Shown: in pieces, positions 14,447-24,501 of the stretch
How the letters are laid out: each line of letters opens with the position of its first letter
How positions within the stretch are numbered: position 1 is the stretch's first letter
DNA from: an uncultured Gammaproteobacteria bacterium
Lineage (GTDB): Bacteria; Pseudomonadota; Gammaproteobacteria; HK1
Reading direction: 5' to 3'
Assembly (NCBI GenBank): GCA_958295835.1
Contig: OY282378.1
Span: forward strand, 3,497,694-3,561,693
DNA: 64,000 nt
The notes under the pieces: generated by a model
Told to the model about the DNA's origin: nothing
The model's input: the letters and a program-made list of their open reading frames with translations, nothing else
Databases searched by the model: none
Position numbers and translations under genes: made by a program

Positions 14447-15307
14447 ATGAACCGGGCCTTGGCCAGATGGCTTCAGGCGCCGGGCATCGTCCTTCTCGCG
14501 TTGTGGATGATTGTGCCTCTGAGCATGACGCTCTATTTCTCGACGATCCGCTATCACCTGCTTTATCCCGAGCGAACCGGCTTCATGGGGTTCGACAACT
14601 ACGAGTTCTTCGGGACCGATCCGGCATTCTGGCCCGCCCTGGGCAATACGCTCGGCCTGGTCGGATCCGTCCTGGTCATCTCCGTCGTTCTCGGGCTGGC
14701 GATCTCCATCCTGGTGGACCGTCCCTTCCGTGGACGCGGCATTGTCCGGGTCATGCTGATATCACCCTTCTTCATCATGCCGACCGTGAATGCATTGCTG
14801 TGGAAGAACATGATGATGAATCCCATTTACGGCCTCCTGGCGGTGGTTGCGAGGGTGTTCGGACTGGAACCGGTGAACTGGCTGGCCGACTACCCGCTCT
14901 TGTCGATCATCATCATCGTGAGCTGGCAGTGGACGCCATTCGCGATCCTGATCTTCATCACTTCATTGCAAAGCCAGGACACCGAACAGAAAGAAGCGGC
15001 ACTTCTTGACGGTGCCGGGTTCTGGGCGCGGTTCTGGATGCTGACGCTGCCGCATCTGGCTCGTCCGATCGCTGTCGTTCTCATGATCCAGATGATCTTC
15101 CATCTGTCCATTTTCGCCGAGATATTCGTCACCACCGGAGGTGGGCCCGGAACCGAAAGCACGAACCTCACCTTCATGATTTTCAGTCAGGCGCTTCTGC
15201 AATTCGACATTGGAGTGGCCTCGGCAGGCGGGGTGTTCGCGATCATTCTGGCCAACATCGTTGCGGTCTTCCTGATCCGGATGATCGGCAAGAATCTGGT
15301 GGTCTGA
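14447..15307 (+). CDS. Polyol ABC transporter permease (SmoF/MtlF-like)
   Basis: 286-residue inner-membrane permease of the MalF-type family with six predicted membrane segments, the first being PGIVLLALWMIVPLSMTLYF. The ATPase-contacting EAA loop reads KEAALLDGAGFWARFWMLTLP near residue 190. The end (FAIILANIVAVFLIRMIG) is the last segment. ATG 14447 has GGAGG eight bases upstream, and the encoded N-terminus is short and hydrophobic as in relatives. The next permease starts four bases after the stop, so both are co-translated. Confidence 0.93.
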   Translation: MNRALARWLQAPGIVLLALWMIVPLSMTLYFSTIRYHLLYPERTGFMGFDNYEFFGTDPAFWPALGNTLGLVGSVLVISVVLGLAISILVDRPFRGRGIVRVMLISPFFIMPTVNALLWKNMMMNPIYGLLAVVARVFGLEPVNWLADYPLLSIIIIVSWQWTPFAILIFITSLQSQDTEQKEAALLDGAGFWARFWMLTLPHLARPIAVVLMIQMIFHLSIFAEIFVTTGGGPGTESTNLTFMIFSQALLQFDIGVASAGGVFAIILANIVAVFLIRMIGKNLVV

Positions 15308-15311
15308 GCAG

Positions 15312-16142
15312 ATGAACGATACACAAAGGGCTCTCTGGTCCGAACGTGCCGCGATCACGGCGGCCTGGGTCGCCGGCATCCTGATGTTCTTCCCCATCTT
15401 CTGGATGGCCCTGACGAGCTTCAAGACCGAGCTCGAAGCCATCGCGGTGCCACCGACCATCATCTTCGATCCGACGCTGGAGAACTTCTCGCTGATTCAG
15501 GAGCGGACCGACTACACCGGATTCGCCTGGAATTCGATCATCACCAGCGTTGGCGGGACGGCGTTGGCGATAGCAATAGCGGTACCCGCGGCGTATGCGA
15601 TGGCATTCTTTCCGGGTCGCCGCACCAAGGACATTCTGCTTTGGATGCTTTCGACCAAGATGCTGCCGGCCGTCGGCGTACTGATGCCGATTTACCTGAT
15701 CAGCCAGAAGCTCGGCCTGCTGGATACGCGCATTGTTCTGGTGGTAATCTATGCAATGATCAATCTTCCCATCGTGATCTGGCTTCTGTTCACCTACTTC
15801 CGGGAAATTCCGAAAGAAATTCTTGAAGCCAGTCGAATGGACGGCACATCGACCTTCAATGAAATCATCGAAATCGTGATACCGCTGAGCTGGGGCGGTG
15901 TCGCTTCAACGGCTCTGCTCAGTATCGTGCTTCTGTGGAACGAAGCATTCTGGTCGATCAACCTGACCTCTTCCGATGCGGGAACCCTGACGGCCCTGGT
16001 CGCGTCTTTTTCCAGTCCGGAGGGCCTGTTCTGGTCCAAGCTTTCGGCGGTTTCGACGGCCGCATGTGCTCCGATCGTCGTTCTTGGCTGGTTCTGCCAG
16101 AAGCAACTGGTTCAGGGCCTGACGTTCGGAGCAGTCAAATGA
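15312..16142 (+). CDS. Polyol ABC transporter permease (SmoG/MtlG-like)
   Basis: 276-residue MalG-type permease. The first membrane helix (ITAAWVAGILMFFPIFWMAL), the periplasmic FKTELEAIAVPPTI segment and the EAA loop LEASRMDGTSTFNEIIEIVIP near residue 172 place it as partner of the preceding permease. The C-terminus KQLVQGLTFGAVK is typical of the G subunits of this subfamily. The downstream regulator gene follows closely, showing that regulator and transporter share a transcript. Confidence 0.93.
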   Translation: MNDTQRALWSERAAITAAWVAGILMFFPIFWMALTSFKTELEAIAVPPTIIFDPTLENFSLIQERTDYTGFAWNSIITSVGGTALAIAIAVPAAYAMAFFPGRRTKDILLWMLSTKMLPAVGVLMPIYLISQKLGLLDTRIVLVVIYAMINLPIVIWLLFTYFREIPKEILEASRMDGTSTFNEIIEIVIPLSWGGVASTALLSIVLLWNEAFWSINLTSSDAGTLTALVASFSSPEGLFWSKLSAVSTAACAPIVVLGWFCQKQLVQGLTFGAVK

Positions 16143-16185
16143 GATCTTGTGGAGCACCCTTGCGGCCGGTGACTGCTCCGGCCGC

Positions 16186-17142
16186 ATGAACGCATCGACC
16201 ATCGGCGGCGACGGCCGTGACATGTCGAGGCAGGCGATGCCGATCATTCAGGCCGAAATCGAAATCGTCGACCGGGCAACCGAGAGCATCCGCTATCTCG
16301 AACACGGATGGCCCACCGATCTCTGTCGCTGGCACGCCCACGAAGAGTACGAGCTCCACCTGGTCGTGCGGACGCGAGGCAAGGCATTCGTCGGCGATTA
16401 CATCGGAGAGTTCTCGCCGGGGAGCCTTTTCCTGACGGGCCCGAATCTTCCCCACAACTGGATCACCCACGACATCAAAACGCCGCCGGTCGAGATCAGA
16501 GACATGCTTGTTCAATTCAACAACAAGAGTCTGCGGGAATTGATCGCGGCGTTTCCCGAGTTCAGCGAGCTGTGGCCGATGCTGGACATGTCGAAATCGG
16601 GCATCGAGTTCGTCGGTTTCGACCCGACCGAAGCTCAGTCCCGAATGGCCGGTATCCGGGACGCGCACGGGGCCGAGCGGATCATCGCCTTCCTTTCCTT
16701 TTTGAACGCCATCAATGCGCACGGTTCAAAAAAGACCCTGTCGGTGTTGAAATCATCGCAACCGAACCGCAACAGCAGGCAGGCAAGGATTGGCAAAGTG
16801 GTCGATCACATCGTCCATCACTATGTCGAAGATATTTCTCTGGAGGAAGCCGCGCAAATGGCGGGCATGAGCCTGTCCACTTTCTCAAGGAACTTCCAAA
16901 CCGCGACCGGGAACAAGTTCGTGGAGTTCGTCAACCGCGTCCGTGTCGGTCAGGCCTGCGGCATGATCTACGCGACCGACGATCAGATATCTGCGATCTG
17001 CTACAAGGTCGGCTTTCAAAACCTGGCCAACTTCAACCGGCAATTCCTCAAGATGAAGGGAATGACTCCGACCGAATACAGGAGGGTCGCCCGCCGCGAA
17101 TTGGTTTCTGATCCAGCGGAATCGGGCAGAGTCGTCCGATGA
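16186..17142 (+). CDS. AraC family transcriptional regulator of the polyol operon
   Basis: About 318 residues: an N-terminal cupin-like sensing half (HAHEEYELHLVV and GPNLPHNWI) and a C-terminal AraC DNA-binding half with two helix-turn-helix units, EDISLEEAAQMAGMSLSTFS and ISAICYKVGFQNLANF, closing with KGMTPTEYRR. Start choice is uncertain: ATG 16186 is used, TTG 16147 and ATG 16222 are in frame, and none has a strong ribosome site. Its stop overlaps the dehydrogenase ATG (ATGA). By position it probably activates this operon when the polyol is present. Confidence 0.88.
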   Translation: MNASTIGGDGRDMSRQAMPIIQAEIEIVDRATESIRYLEHGWPTDLCRWHAHEEYELHLVVRTRGKAFVGDYIGEFSPGSLFLTGPNLPHNWITHDIKTPPVEIRDMLVQFNNKSLRELIAAFPEFSELWPMLDMSKSGIEFVGFDPTEAQSRMAGIRDAHGAERIIAFLSFLNAINAHGSKKTLSVLKSSQPNRNSRQARIGKVVDHIVHHYVEDISLEEAAQMAGMSLSTFSRNFQTATGNKFVEFVNRVRVGQACGMIYATDDQISAICYKVGFQNLANFNRQFLKMKGMTPTEYRRVARRELVSDPAESGRVVR

Positions 17143-18547
17143 ATTCAGGATCGGCGTATCGGTTGAAGAGCTCGACCTATGACCGGTCCGACTGCAATAC
17201 CGGTATCGTGCACTTGGGATTCGGCGCATTCCACCGGTCTCACCAGGCTGTCTACGTCGACCGTTACATGCAGGAAACCGGCGATCTGCGATGGGGCATC
17301 GCTGCAATCAACCTGCGCCCGTCCGACTCCCGGAACTTTGCCCGCGACGTAGACGCTCCCAGAGGCTATGTCCTCAAGACGATATCGTCAACAGGGGAAA
17401 CCGGGTTTCAGGTTGTCCGCTCGCATGTCGATTTTGTGGACTGGTCGAACGACTCGTCGCGGGCGGAGCGGATATTGGCGGAAACCAGTGTGCGCATGGT
17501 GACGATCACGGTCACGGAAAGCGGCTACCATCTTGATGATGAAGGGAATCTGGACAGAAGGGATCCCGTGATCGCAGAGGAACTGTCAGGGCGGAATCCC
17601 AGGTCCGTCTATGCCTGCCTGTCCACCGGCCTCAGGCGGCGGATGAATGCGGGGGCCGGTCCCGTTTCGGTTCTTTGTTGCGACAACATCCGCCGCAACG
17701 GCAGGATGCTTCGGATGAATCTGATGTCCTACGTGCGCGCGCTCGGAGACGGCGACCTGGCCCATTGGCTTGCCGCCAACGCCAGCTTTCCATGTTCGAT
17801 GGTCGATCGGATCACCCCCAAGCCCAAGCTCGAACACACCGAGGAGACACGGAAGTTGTTCTCCTGGCAGAGCGGACGAACGGTGATGGCGGAAGATTTC
17901 ATCCAATGGGTGCTGGAGGACGATTTTGCCGGGCCTCGGCCGCAACTGGAGAAGGTCGGCGTCACCCTGACCGGGAGCGTGGACCCGTACGAAGAAGCCA
18001 AGATCCGCATACTCAACGGCGGACACTCCTGCCTTGCCTACCTTGGAGCGCTGTCGGGCCACCATACCTTCGACCAGGCGATTGCGGATCCCGAGCTGTT
18101 CGATCATTTCTGGGGATACGAGACCGAAGAAGTGCTTCCCGCATTGGACATGCACCTGCCCTTCGACAAGGAAGATTACCTGGGAAAAATCGTCGCCCGA
18201 TTCCGCAACCGGAATATAGGCGATTCCCTTGAGCGCATTTGTGCGGACGGCTTCGCGAAATTCTCGATTTTCATCAGGCCGACGATTGAAGGGTGTTTTG
18301 CCGCGGGACGAAGGCCGCATCGCGGAATCCGATCGGTAGCGAGCTGGTACGTCTTTGCGCGAAGGGTTCTGAGCGGAAAGCTGCCCTGCAACTACGTCGA
18401 AGCGAGAATGCCCACCCTCGAACCGCTGTTGGCCGAAGGGAATTTCACGTCCTTCGCCAGATCGGAGTTGCTATGGGGGAACATGCCGCACCAATACCCG
18501 GAATTTGAATGTATTCTCAAATCGAAGATAGAAGAAGTGGAAACGAC

Positions 18548-18560
<13 letters not shown>
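17139..18560 (+). CDS. Mannitol dehydrogenase family protein
   Basis: 473-residue long-chain polyol dehydrogenase that oxidises mannitol, arabinitol or a similar alditol with NAD. The N-terminal nucleotide domain starts [20 protein letters not shown], and [11 protein letters not shown] and [10 protein letters not shown] follow. The catalytic motif [16 protein letters not shown] near residue 288 supplies the Lys-Asn-His set of the family. It is encoded inside the transporter operon, between regulator and ATPase, so it acts on the imported substrate. It overlaps the next gene by 13 bases. Confidence 0.93.
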
Positions 18561-19594
<1,034 letters not shown>

Positions 19595-19932
19595 CGGTGA
19601 ATTCATCCCGTCGGCGCTCGGGAGGGTTGCGACCGGCGGACGGCAGGGTCGCTCGCATTCATTTGGGTCACGGGCGCGTGCTCGCGCGCGGCTGCGGTGC
19701 TCGGGTGGCCTGAGCCGAGCAAGTCATCCTCCGGGATTCCCAGGGCGGTTCAGTCGGGCTTCGTCGATGGCAAGGACTGGGAGCCGAGGTCTCTCGCCGG
19801 TGCCTGAACACCCGCGGCCCCGCCAAGGCCTGCGCATGACGTCGCAACCTGGACCGACCGGGGATCGCGGGCCGTCCGCGTGATCGCTTATCATCGCCCT
19901 GCCCGTCGATCGCGCGCGAGCTCCAAACGGTG
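19595..19932. other. Gap between the polyol operon and the acyltransferase-hydrolase gene
   Basis: 338 bases. The left third contains a fragment of the UPF0280 gene (separate entry). The remainder returns to high GC and shows short open frames only. I find no terminator with a T-run after the ATPase gene and no clear promoter for the next gene. Confidence 0.5.
19627..19703 (+). pseudogene. Degenerate fragment of a UPF0280 gene
   Basis: TTGCGACCGGCGGACGGCAG and following bases align with the UPF0280 gene at about 8887-8970. VATSGWQGRSHSLG in the intact protein reads VATGGRQGRSHSFG here, and after an 8-base deletion CGTGCTCGCGCGC is shared exactly. Only some 25 codons are left, with a frameshift. 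It marks an old duplication or breakpoint linking this site to the first gene cluster. Confidence 0.65.
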
Positions 19933-22215
19933 ATGGACTTCGAGATCAACCCCGCGACGTACCGATGGTCGGCCCGGCTGTTCTCGATGCTGCGCCGCCT
20001 CTTCAGGATCAACCTGAAGCTGCACGAGGTCGGCGACAAGCTCGCCGAGGGCGACATTTTCCTCTTCAACCACTTCGCGCGATTCGAGACCTTCATCCCC
20101 CAGTACTTCATCTACGTCGAGACCGGCGCATACTGCCGCTCGGTGGCCGGAGCCGACTTCTTCGTCGAGGGCGACCCCTTCTCCAACTACCTCGCCGACG
20201 TGGGCGCCGTCTCCAATCAGCACCCGCGCCTGCTGCCCTTCCTCGCGGGGGAGATCCTGCGCGGGCGCAAGGTGGTGATCTTCCCCGAGGGCGGCATGGT
20301 GAAGGACCGGCGGGTGCTCGGCGAGGACGGCGACTTCAGCGTGTACTCGCGCAAGGCTCGGGAGTGGCGCCGGCACCACACCGGCGCGGCGGTGCTCGGG
20401 CTCGCCCTCGATACGTTCAAGCACGTGGTGTGCACGGCGGCCGATGCCGGTCGCTCGCGGCAGATCGAAGCCTGGGCCGAGGAGCTCGGGATGCCGGACA
20501 CCGGATCGCTGCTCGCCGCGGCGCGCAAGCCCACCTGCATCGTGCCCGCGAACATCACCTTCTGGCCGGTGCGCATCGGGGACAACCTGCTGCGCAGGGG
20601 CGCGGACATGCTCGCACGCGGGCGGCTGACCCGGCGGCTTTCCGAGGAGCTGCTGATCGAGGGCAATCTGCTGCTCAAGCACACCGACATGGACATCCGC
20701 TTCGGAATGCCGTTGCGCATGGAGTACTTCCGGGGCTGGATGGAACGGCACCTGGGCGAACGCGTGCTGCCGGAGATCACCGCCATCGACGACTGCTTCG
20801 CGCTCGATGCGCCCGGCCGGCACTGGACGAGCCACGTGCTGGGACGGCTCATGCGTGGATACGCACGACAAGCGCGCGACGAGTGCATGCGACGGATGTA
20901 CGAGGGCGTGACCGTGAACCTGAGTCACCTCGCATCCCGCCTGATCTTCGAGCGGATCGAGGCCGGCGAGCGCGAGATCCCGTGCGCGTACTTCCACCGG
21001 CTTCTCTATCTGGCGGTGAAGCACGCGCAGCACGAAAGCGGCGTGCGCCTGCACCGCAGCCTGCGCAACCCCGAGTCGTACGGCGGCCTGCCCGAGGGTC
21101 GTTCGCGGGGCCTCGCGCGCTTCCTGAGAACGACGCGCAACAGCGCCCTGGTGGAGCGGTCGAACGGGAGCTACCGCTTCCTTCCGAAGCTGCGCGAGGA
21201 ATCCGGGTTCGACGAGGTGCGACTCGAGAACCCGGTGCTGGTGTACGCCAACGAAGTAGCGCCGATCCTCGGCGTGCACGACGCGATACGGCGCGCCCAC
21301 GCCGACAGTACACGGCTCGACGACGGAGAGATCGCGAAGCTGCGCTTCGACGACGAGCGCCTCGAATGGGCCTGGGATCGCGAGGCGTTCTCCCGCGAGC
21401 GCCATTCCGAGCTGAATGCGAAGGAGACCGCCACCGAACCGGGCGAACCCTTCCTGTTCCTGCCCGCGGGCCTGCCGGCACCGCTCGGGGTCGTGGCGGT
21501 GCATGGCTTCCTCGCCTCGCCGGCGGAGATGCACGGGCTCGGCCGGCGGCTCGGCGCGCATGACCTCCCCGTGGTCGGCGTGCGCCTCAAAGGGCACGGG
21601 ACCTCGCCCTGGGATCTGCGCGAGCGTAGCTGTGAGGACTGGCTGGACTCGGTGCGGCGCGGGTACGCGATCATGTCCGCGCTGGCGCGGCGGGTCTGCG
21701 TGGTCGGGTTCTCCAGCGGCGGCGCGCTCGCGCTGCTGCTCGCCGCCGAGCATCCCGGGAAGCTCGCGGGGGTGATCGCGGTCAACGTGCCGCTGTACTT
21801 CCGGAACCCGAACATGAAGTTCGTTCCCCTGGTGCATCGCGCCAACCGTCTGGTGCAGTGGGTATCGTCGTTCGAGGGGGTGATGCCCTTCCGGCCGAAC
21901 GAGTCCGAGCACCCGCACATCAACTACCACTACATGCCGGTGCATGGGCTGTTCGAGCTGACCCGAATGGTCGCCGAGCTGGAGCAGCGGTTGCCCGCGG
22001 TCCAGTGCCCGGTCGATCTGATGCAGGCGAACCGGGACCCGGTGGTGGTCCCCGAGAGCGTGTACCGCATCGCGGAGAGGCTCGAAGGCACCGAACCGGT
22101 CGTTCGAATGATCAAGGCTGCCCGCCACGGGATCGTGAACGAGGACCTCGGCGGCACGCAGGAGCGCATCGTGCGGCGGGTGCTGGAGCATCGGGCGCAG
22201 GATGACGTGACGTAG
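19933..22215 (+). CDS. Fused glycerolipid acyltransferase and alpha/beta hydrolase
   Basis: 760-residue two-domain protein. The N-terminal part resembles PlsC-type acyltransferases: FLFNHFARFETFIP near residue 50 (H-x4-E in place of the usual H-x4-D) and VVIFPEGGMVKDRR near residue 118. The C-terminal part from about residue 510 is an alpha/beta hydrolase: GVVAVHGFLASPAEMHGLG, the nucleophile elbow GFSSGGALALL near 598, and a terminal AARHGIVNED with the catalytic His. The middle 200 residues are unassigned. It probably remodels membrane lipids or makes a wax or glycolipid ester; the substrate is unknown. GTG 19930 directly precedes ATG 19933. Not obviously connected to its neighbours. Confidence 0.8.
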   Translation: MDFEINPATYRWSARLFSMLRRLFRINLKLHEVGDKLAEGDIFLFNHFARFETFIPQYFIYVETGAYCRSVAGADFFVEGDPFSNYLADVGAVSNQHPRLLPFLAGEILRGRKVVIFPEGGMVKDRRVLGEDGDFSVYSRKAREWRRHHTGAAVLGLALDTFKHVVCTAADAGRSRQIEAWAEELGMPDTGSLLAAARKPTCIVPANITFWPVRIGDNLLRRGADMLARGRLTRRLSEELLIEGNLLLKHTDMDIRFGMPLRMEYFRGWMERHLGERVLPEITAIDDCFALDAPGRHWTSHVLGRLMRGYARQARDECMRRMYEGVTVNLSHLASRLIFERIEAGEREIPCAYFHRLLYLAVKHAQHESGVRLHRSLRNPESYGGLPEGRSRGLARFLRTTRNSALVERSNGSYRFLPKLREESGFDEVRLENPVLVYANEVAPILGVHDAIRRAHADSTRLDDGEIAKLRFDDERLEWAWDREAFSRERHSELNAKETATEPGEPFLFLPAGLPAPLGVVAVHGFLASPAEMHGLGRRLGAHDLPVVGVRLKGHGTSPWDLRERSCEDWLDSVRRGYAIMSALARRVCVVGFSSGGALALLLAAEHPGKLAGVIAVNVPLYFRNPNMKFVPLVHRANRLVQWVSSFEGVMPFRPNESEHPHINYHYMPVHGLFELTRMVAELEQRLPAVQCPVDLMQANRDPVVVPESVYRIAERLEGTEPVVRMIKAARHGIVNEDLGGTQERIVRRVLEHRAQDDVT

Positions 22216-22258
22216 TCAGTGCCTGTCATAAAATAGATATCTATCCGGAGGGAGTTCA

Positions 22259-22354
22259 GTGACGGTCGGATTGCAGGCCTTCGACACGTTGCGCGATGCA
22301 TCGGCCGCGGTCGGGCACGCCCCTTCGGTACGCTTCCTCCTCGGCGGGGCTTGA
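22259..22354 (+). pseudogene. N-terminal stub of a CoxM-type FAD-binding subunit
   Basis: A strong GGAGGGAG precedes a GTG-started frame of 31 codons reading LQAFDTLRDASAAVGHAPSV and then RFLLGGA before the stop. This matches the first strand-helix-strand of FAD subunits of molybdenum hydroxylases (pattern F.T..EA...L....ARFLGGGT). The rest of the roughly 280-residue subunit, including both flavin-binding glycine motifs, is gone. The [2Fe-2S] subunit gene begins 12 bases later, so a deletion seems to have removed nearly the whole gene while keeping its ribosome-binding site. The stub may still be translated and couple to the next gene. Confidence 0.7.
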
Positions 22355-22365
22355 AGGGAAGGGCG

Positions 22366-22878
22366 ATGTCACACGCCACCCTCCGTTTCCGGCTGAACGG
22401 CACGAACCGCACCGAGCTGATCGCCGACGGTGAAACGCTGCTGTCGCTGCTTCGCCACCGGCTCGACACCACCTCGATCAGGCAGGGATGCAGGCAGGGC
22501 ACCTGCGGGAGCTGCACCGTGATCGTGGACGGCCAGCCCCGCCTCGCCTGCATCACGCTGGCCGCCACCTGCGACGGTTGCACGATCGAGACCGTGGAGT
22601 CGCTGCCCGGCCCCGGCGGCCTCCATCCCCTGCAACGGGCGTTCATGGACCACTTCGCGGCCCAGTGCGGCTTTTGCACGACCGGTATGCTCATGGCCGC
22701 CAAGGCGCTGCTGGCCGCCAACCCGAGCCCGACCCGCGAGGACGTCGTCGACGCGATCAGTGGCAACATCTGCCGTTGCACCGGCTACGAGCCGATCATC
22801 GAGGCGGTGCTTGCCGCGGCGGGCGCGGGACCGTCGGGCGCCGGGCAGCCGGGCGGCAGCCGGCCCGGCGTCGTGTAG
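22366..22878 (+). CDS. [2Fe-2S] small subunit of a molybdenum hydroxylase
   Basis: 170 residues with both clusters of the CoxS/NdhS type. The plant-ferredoxin-like cluster is GCRQGTCGSCTVIVDGQ with a fourth Cys in RLACIT, and the alpha-helical domain has CGFCTTGM near residue 105 and CRCTGYEPI near 137. It moves electrons from the Mo centre to the FAD subunit. The C-terminus carries a Gly/Pro/Ala-rich tail of about 20 residues beyond the family end. AAGGGAAGGG precedes ATG 22366. The cognate FAD subunit upstream is only a stub. Confidence 0.93.
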   Translation: MSHATLRFRLNGTNRTELIADGETLLSLLRHRLDTTSIRQGCRQGTCGSCTVIVDGQPRLACITLAATCDGCTIETVESLPGPGGLHPLQRAFMDHFAAQCGFCTTGMLMAAKALLAANPSPTREDVVDAISGNICRCTGYEPIIEAVLAAAGAGPSGAGQPGGSRPGVV

Positions 22879-22922
22879 CACGGGCCGCGATACGCACGAT
22901 GCCGAAAGGAGGAGCCGGCGCC

Positions 22923-24497
22923 ATGGAATTCCGCAAGGATCTGTTCGCGGACGAGCGCGACGACGATCTGAACGAGGTCGGCCGCCCGACCCAGCGCCAG
23001 GACGCGCAGGGGCACGTCACCGGAAGGAGCCGCTTCTTCGACGATTACGCCCTGCCGGGGATGCTGCACATGAAGTTCGCGCGCAGCCCCCACCATCATG
23101 CGCGGATCCGTTCTCTCGACACCCGCGAGGCCGCGCAGATGCCGGGGGTGGTGCGCATCCTCACCTCCGAGGACGTGCCCAAGAAGGTCCACACCCTGCT
23201 GATCCTCCTCGACCTCGGCCCCGACGACGAGCCCCCGCTGGCGTTCGACAAGGTCCGCTACCGCGGCGAGCCGGTCGCGGCGGTGATCGCCGAGAGCGAA
23301 GCGGTCGCGACCGCCGCCGCGGCGAAGGTCCGCGTGGAGTACGAGCCCCTGCCCGCGGTGTTCGACGTCGAGGAGGCGCTGGCGCCGGGCGCCCCGCTGG
23401 TCAACGAGTACCATGGCCGGAACTGGTACGACTACAACGGCTACGACTTCCGGAAGATCCGCTTCGGCGACGTCGAACGCGGCTTCCGCGAGGCCGACCA
23501 CGTCGTCGAGGAGCGCTACCAGATGTCGCCGATCGAACACGCGCCGACCGAGACCGGCGGGTGCATCGCGGCCCCCGACACCGCCGGCCGTTACGTCTGC
23601 TACACGAACACCCAGGCGCTCTTCTTCAGTCTGGAGACCGCGGCCCGGATCCTGGACCTGCCCTCGAACCGGCTCCACTTCGTGGGCGGCACCGTGGGCG
23701 GGGGCTTCGGCGGCAAGGTGGACAGCGTCCACGAGCCGCTGGCGCTGCTCGGCGCGATGCTCACCCAGCGCCCGGTGCGTAGCGCCTACAGCCGCGCCGA
23801 GGAGATGCAGGTGTCGAGTCCGCGTGGCGCCGAGCGGTTCTACGTCAAAGACGGGGTGATGGACGACGGCCGGATCGTCGCCCGCTACGCACGCATCCAT
23901 TTCGACGCGGGCGCCTACTCCCGGCTGTCCCCCTACGGGGCGGTCAAGGCCGCCGCCCACATGCCCGGCCCCTACTACATCCCGAACGTGTGGGTCGATG
24001 CGCGCTGCGTCTACACCAACCGCACCCCGTCGAGCGCGATGCGCGGGTTCGGGGTCACCGGGGCGGACTTCGCGCTCGAGGTGCAGATGGACAAGCTCGC
24101 GCGCCTGGTCGGCATGGACCCCATGGAGTTCCGGATCTTCAACGCATACCGGGACGGCGACATGAAGGCGCACCGGCGGGTGACGAAGAATGCGGCGCTC
24201 ATCGAATGCGTCCAGGCTGCGGCCCGGATCGCCGACTGGCCGCTCTCGGAGCGTTTCCAGGCGATGTCCTCGACGCGCGACGGAGGCGGCGAGCGTGGCG
24301 TGATTCCGCCGGCGCCGGCGCCGGGGCCGGGGAACGGAGCGTCCGGGCGGAGGGTGCCGCCCGCCGGCGCCGAAGCAGCGGCGACCACGACTCGACCTCC
24401 GGCGCCGGCCGATGCGCCAACCGTGGCGTCGCCGGCCCGCAGTCCCCTGGCGGGACGAGGTCGGATGTCGAGCCTGCTGGGAACGAGGAGGCGTTGA
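22923..24497 (+). CDS. Molybdenum hydroxylase large subunit, N-terminal half (NdhL-like)
   Basis: 524 residues corresponding to the first two-thirds of a CoxL/XdhB large subunit: TGRSRFFDDYALPGMLHMKF, VRYRGEPVAAVIAE, VGGTVGGGFGGKVDSVHEPL near residue 260 and SSAMRGFGVTGADFALEVQM near 375. The protein ends in a roughly 70-residue Pro/Ala/Gly/Arg-rich tail instead of continuing. The remaining third is encoded by the next gene, four bases away. The same two-gene layout is known for nicotinate dehydrogenase of Eubacterium barkeri (NdhL plus NdhM). GGAGG-like AAAGGAGG precedes ATG 22923. Probably active only as a complex with the next protein. Confidence 0.9.
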   Translation: MEFRKDLFADERDDDLNEVGRPTQRQDAQGHVTGRSRFFDDYALPGMLHMKFARSPHHHARIRSLDTREAAQMPGVVRILTSEDVPKKVHTLLILLDLGPDDEPPLAFDKVRYRGEPVAAVIAESEAVATAAAAKVRVEYEPLPAVFDVEEALAPGAPLVNEYHGRNWYDYNGYDFRKIRFGDVERGFREADHVVEERYQMSPIEHAPTETGGCIAAPDTAGRYVCYTNTQALFFSLETAARILDLPSNRLHFVGGTVGGGFGGKVDSVHEPLALLGAMLTQRPVRSAYSRAEEMQVSSPRGAERFYVKDGVMDDGRIVARYARIHFDAGAYSRLSPYGAVKAAAHMPGPYYIPNVWVDARCVYTNRTPSSAMRGFGVTGADFALEVQMDKLARLVGMDPMEFRIFNAYRDGDMKAHRRVTKNAALIECVQAAARIADWPLSERFQAMSSTRDGGGERGVIPPAPAPGPGNGASGRRVPPAGAEAAATTTRPPAPADAPTVASPARSPLAGRGRMSSLLGTRRR

Positions 24498-24501
24498 AGC
24501 G

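Noticed and set aside
24412..24501. Longer start for the second half of the split hydroxylase
   Set aside because: Would overlap the first half out of frame; ATG 24502 has a ribosome site and matches the domain boundary.
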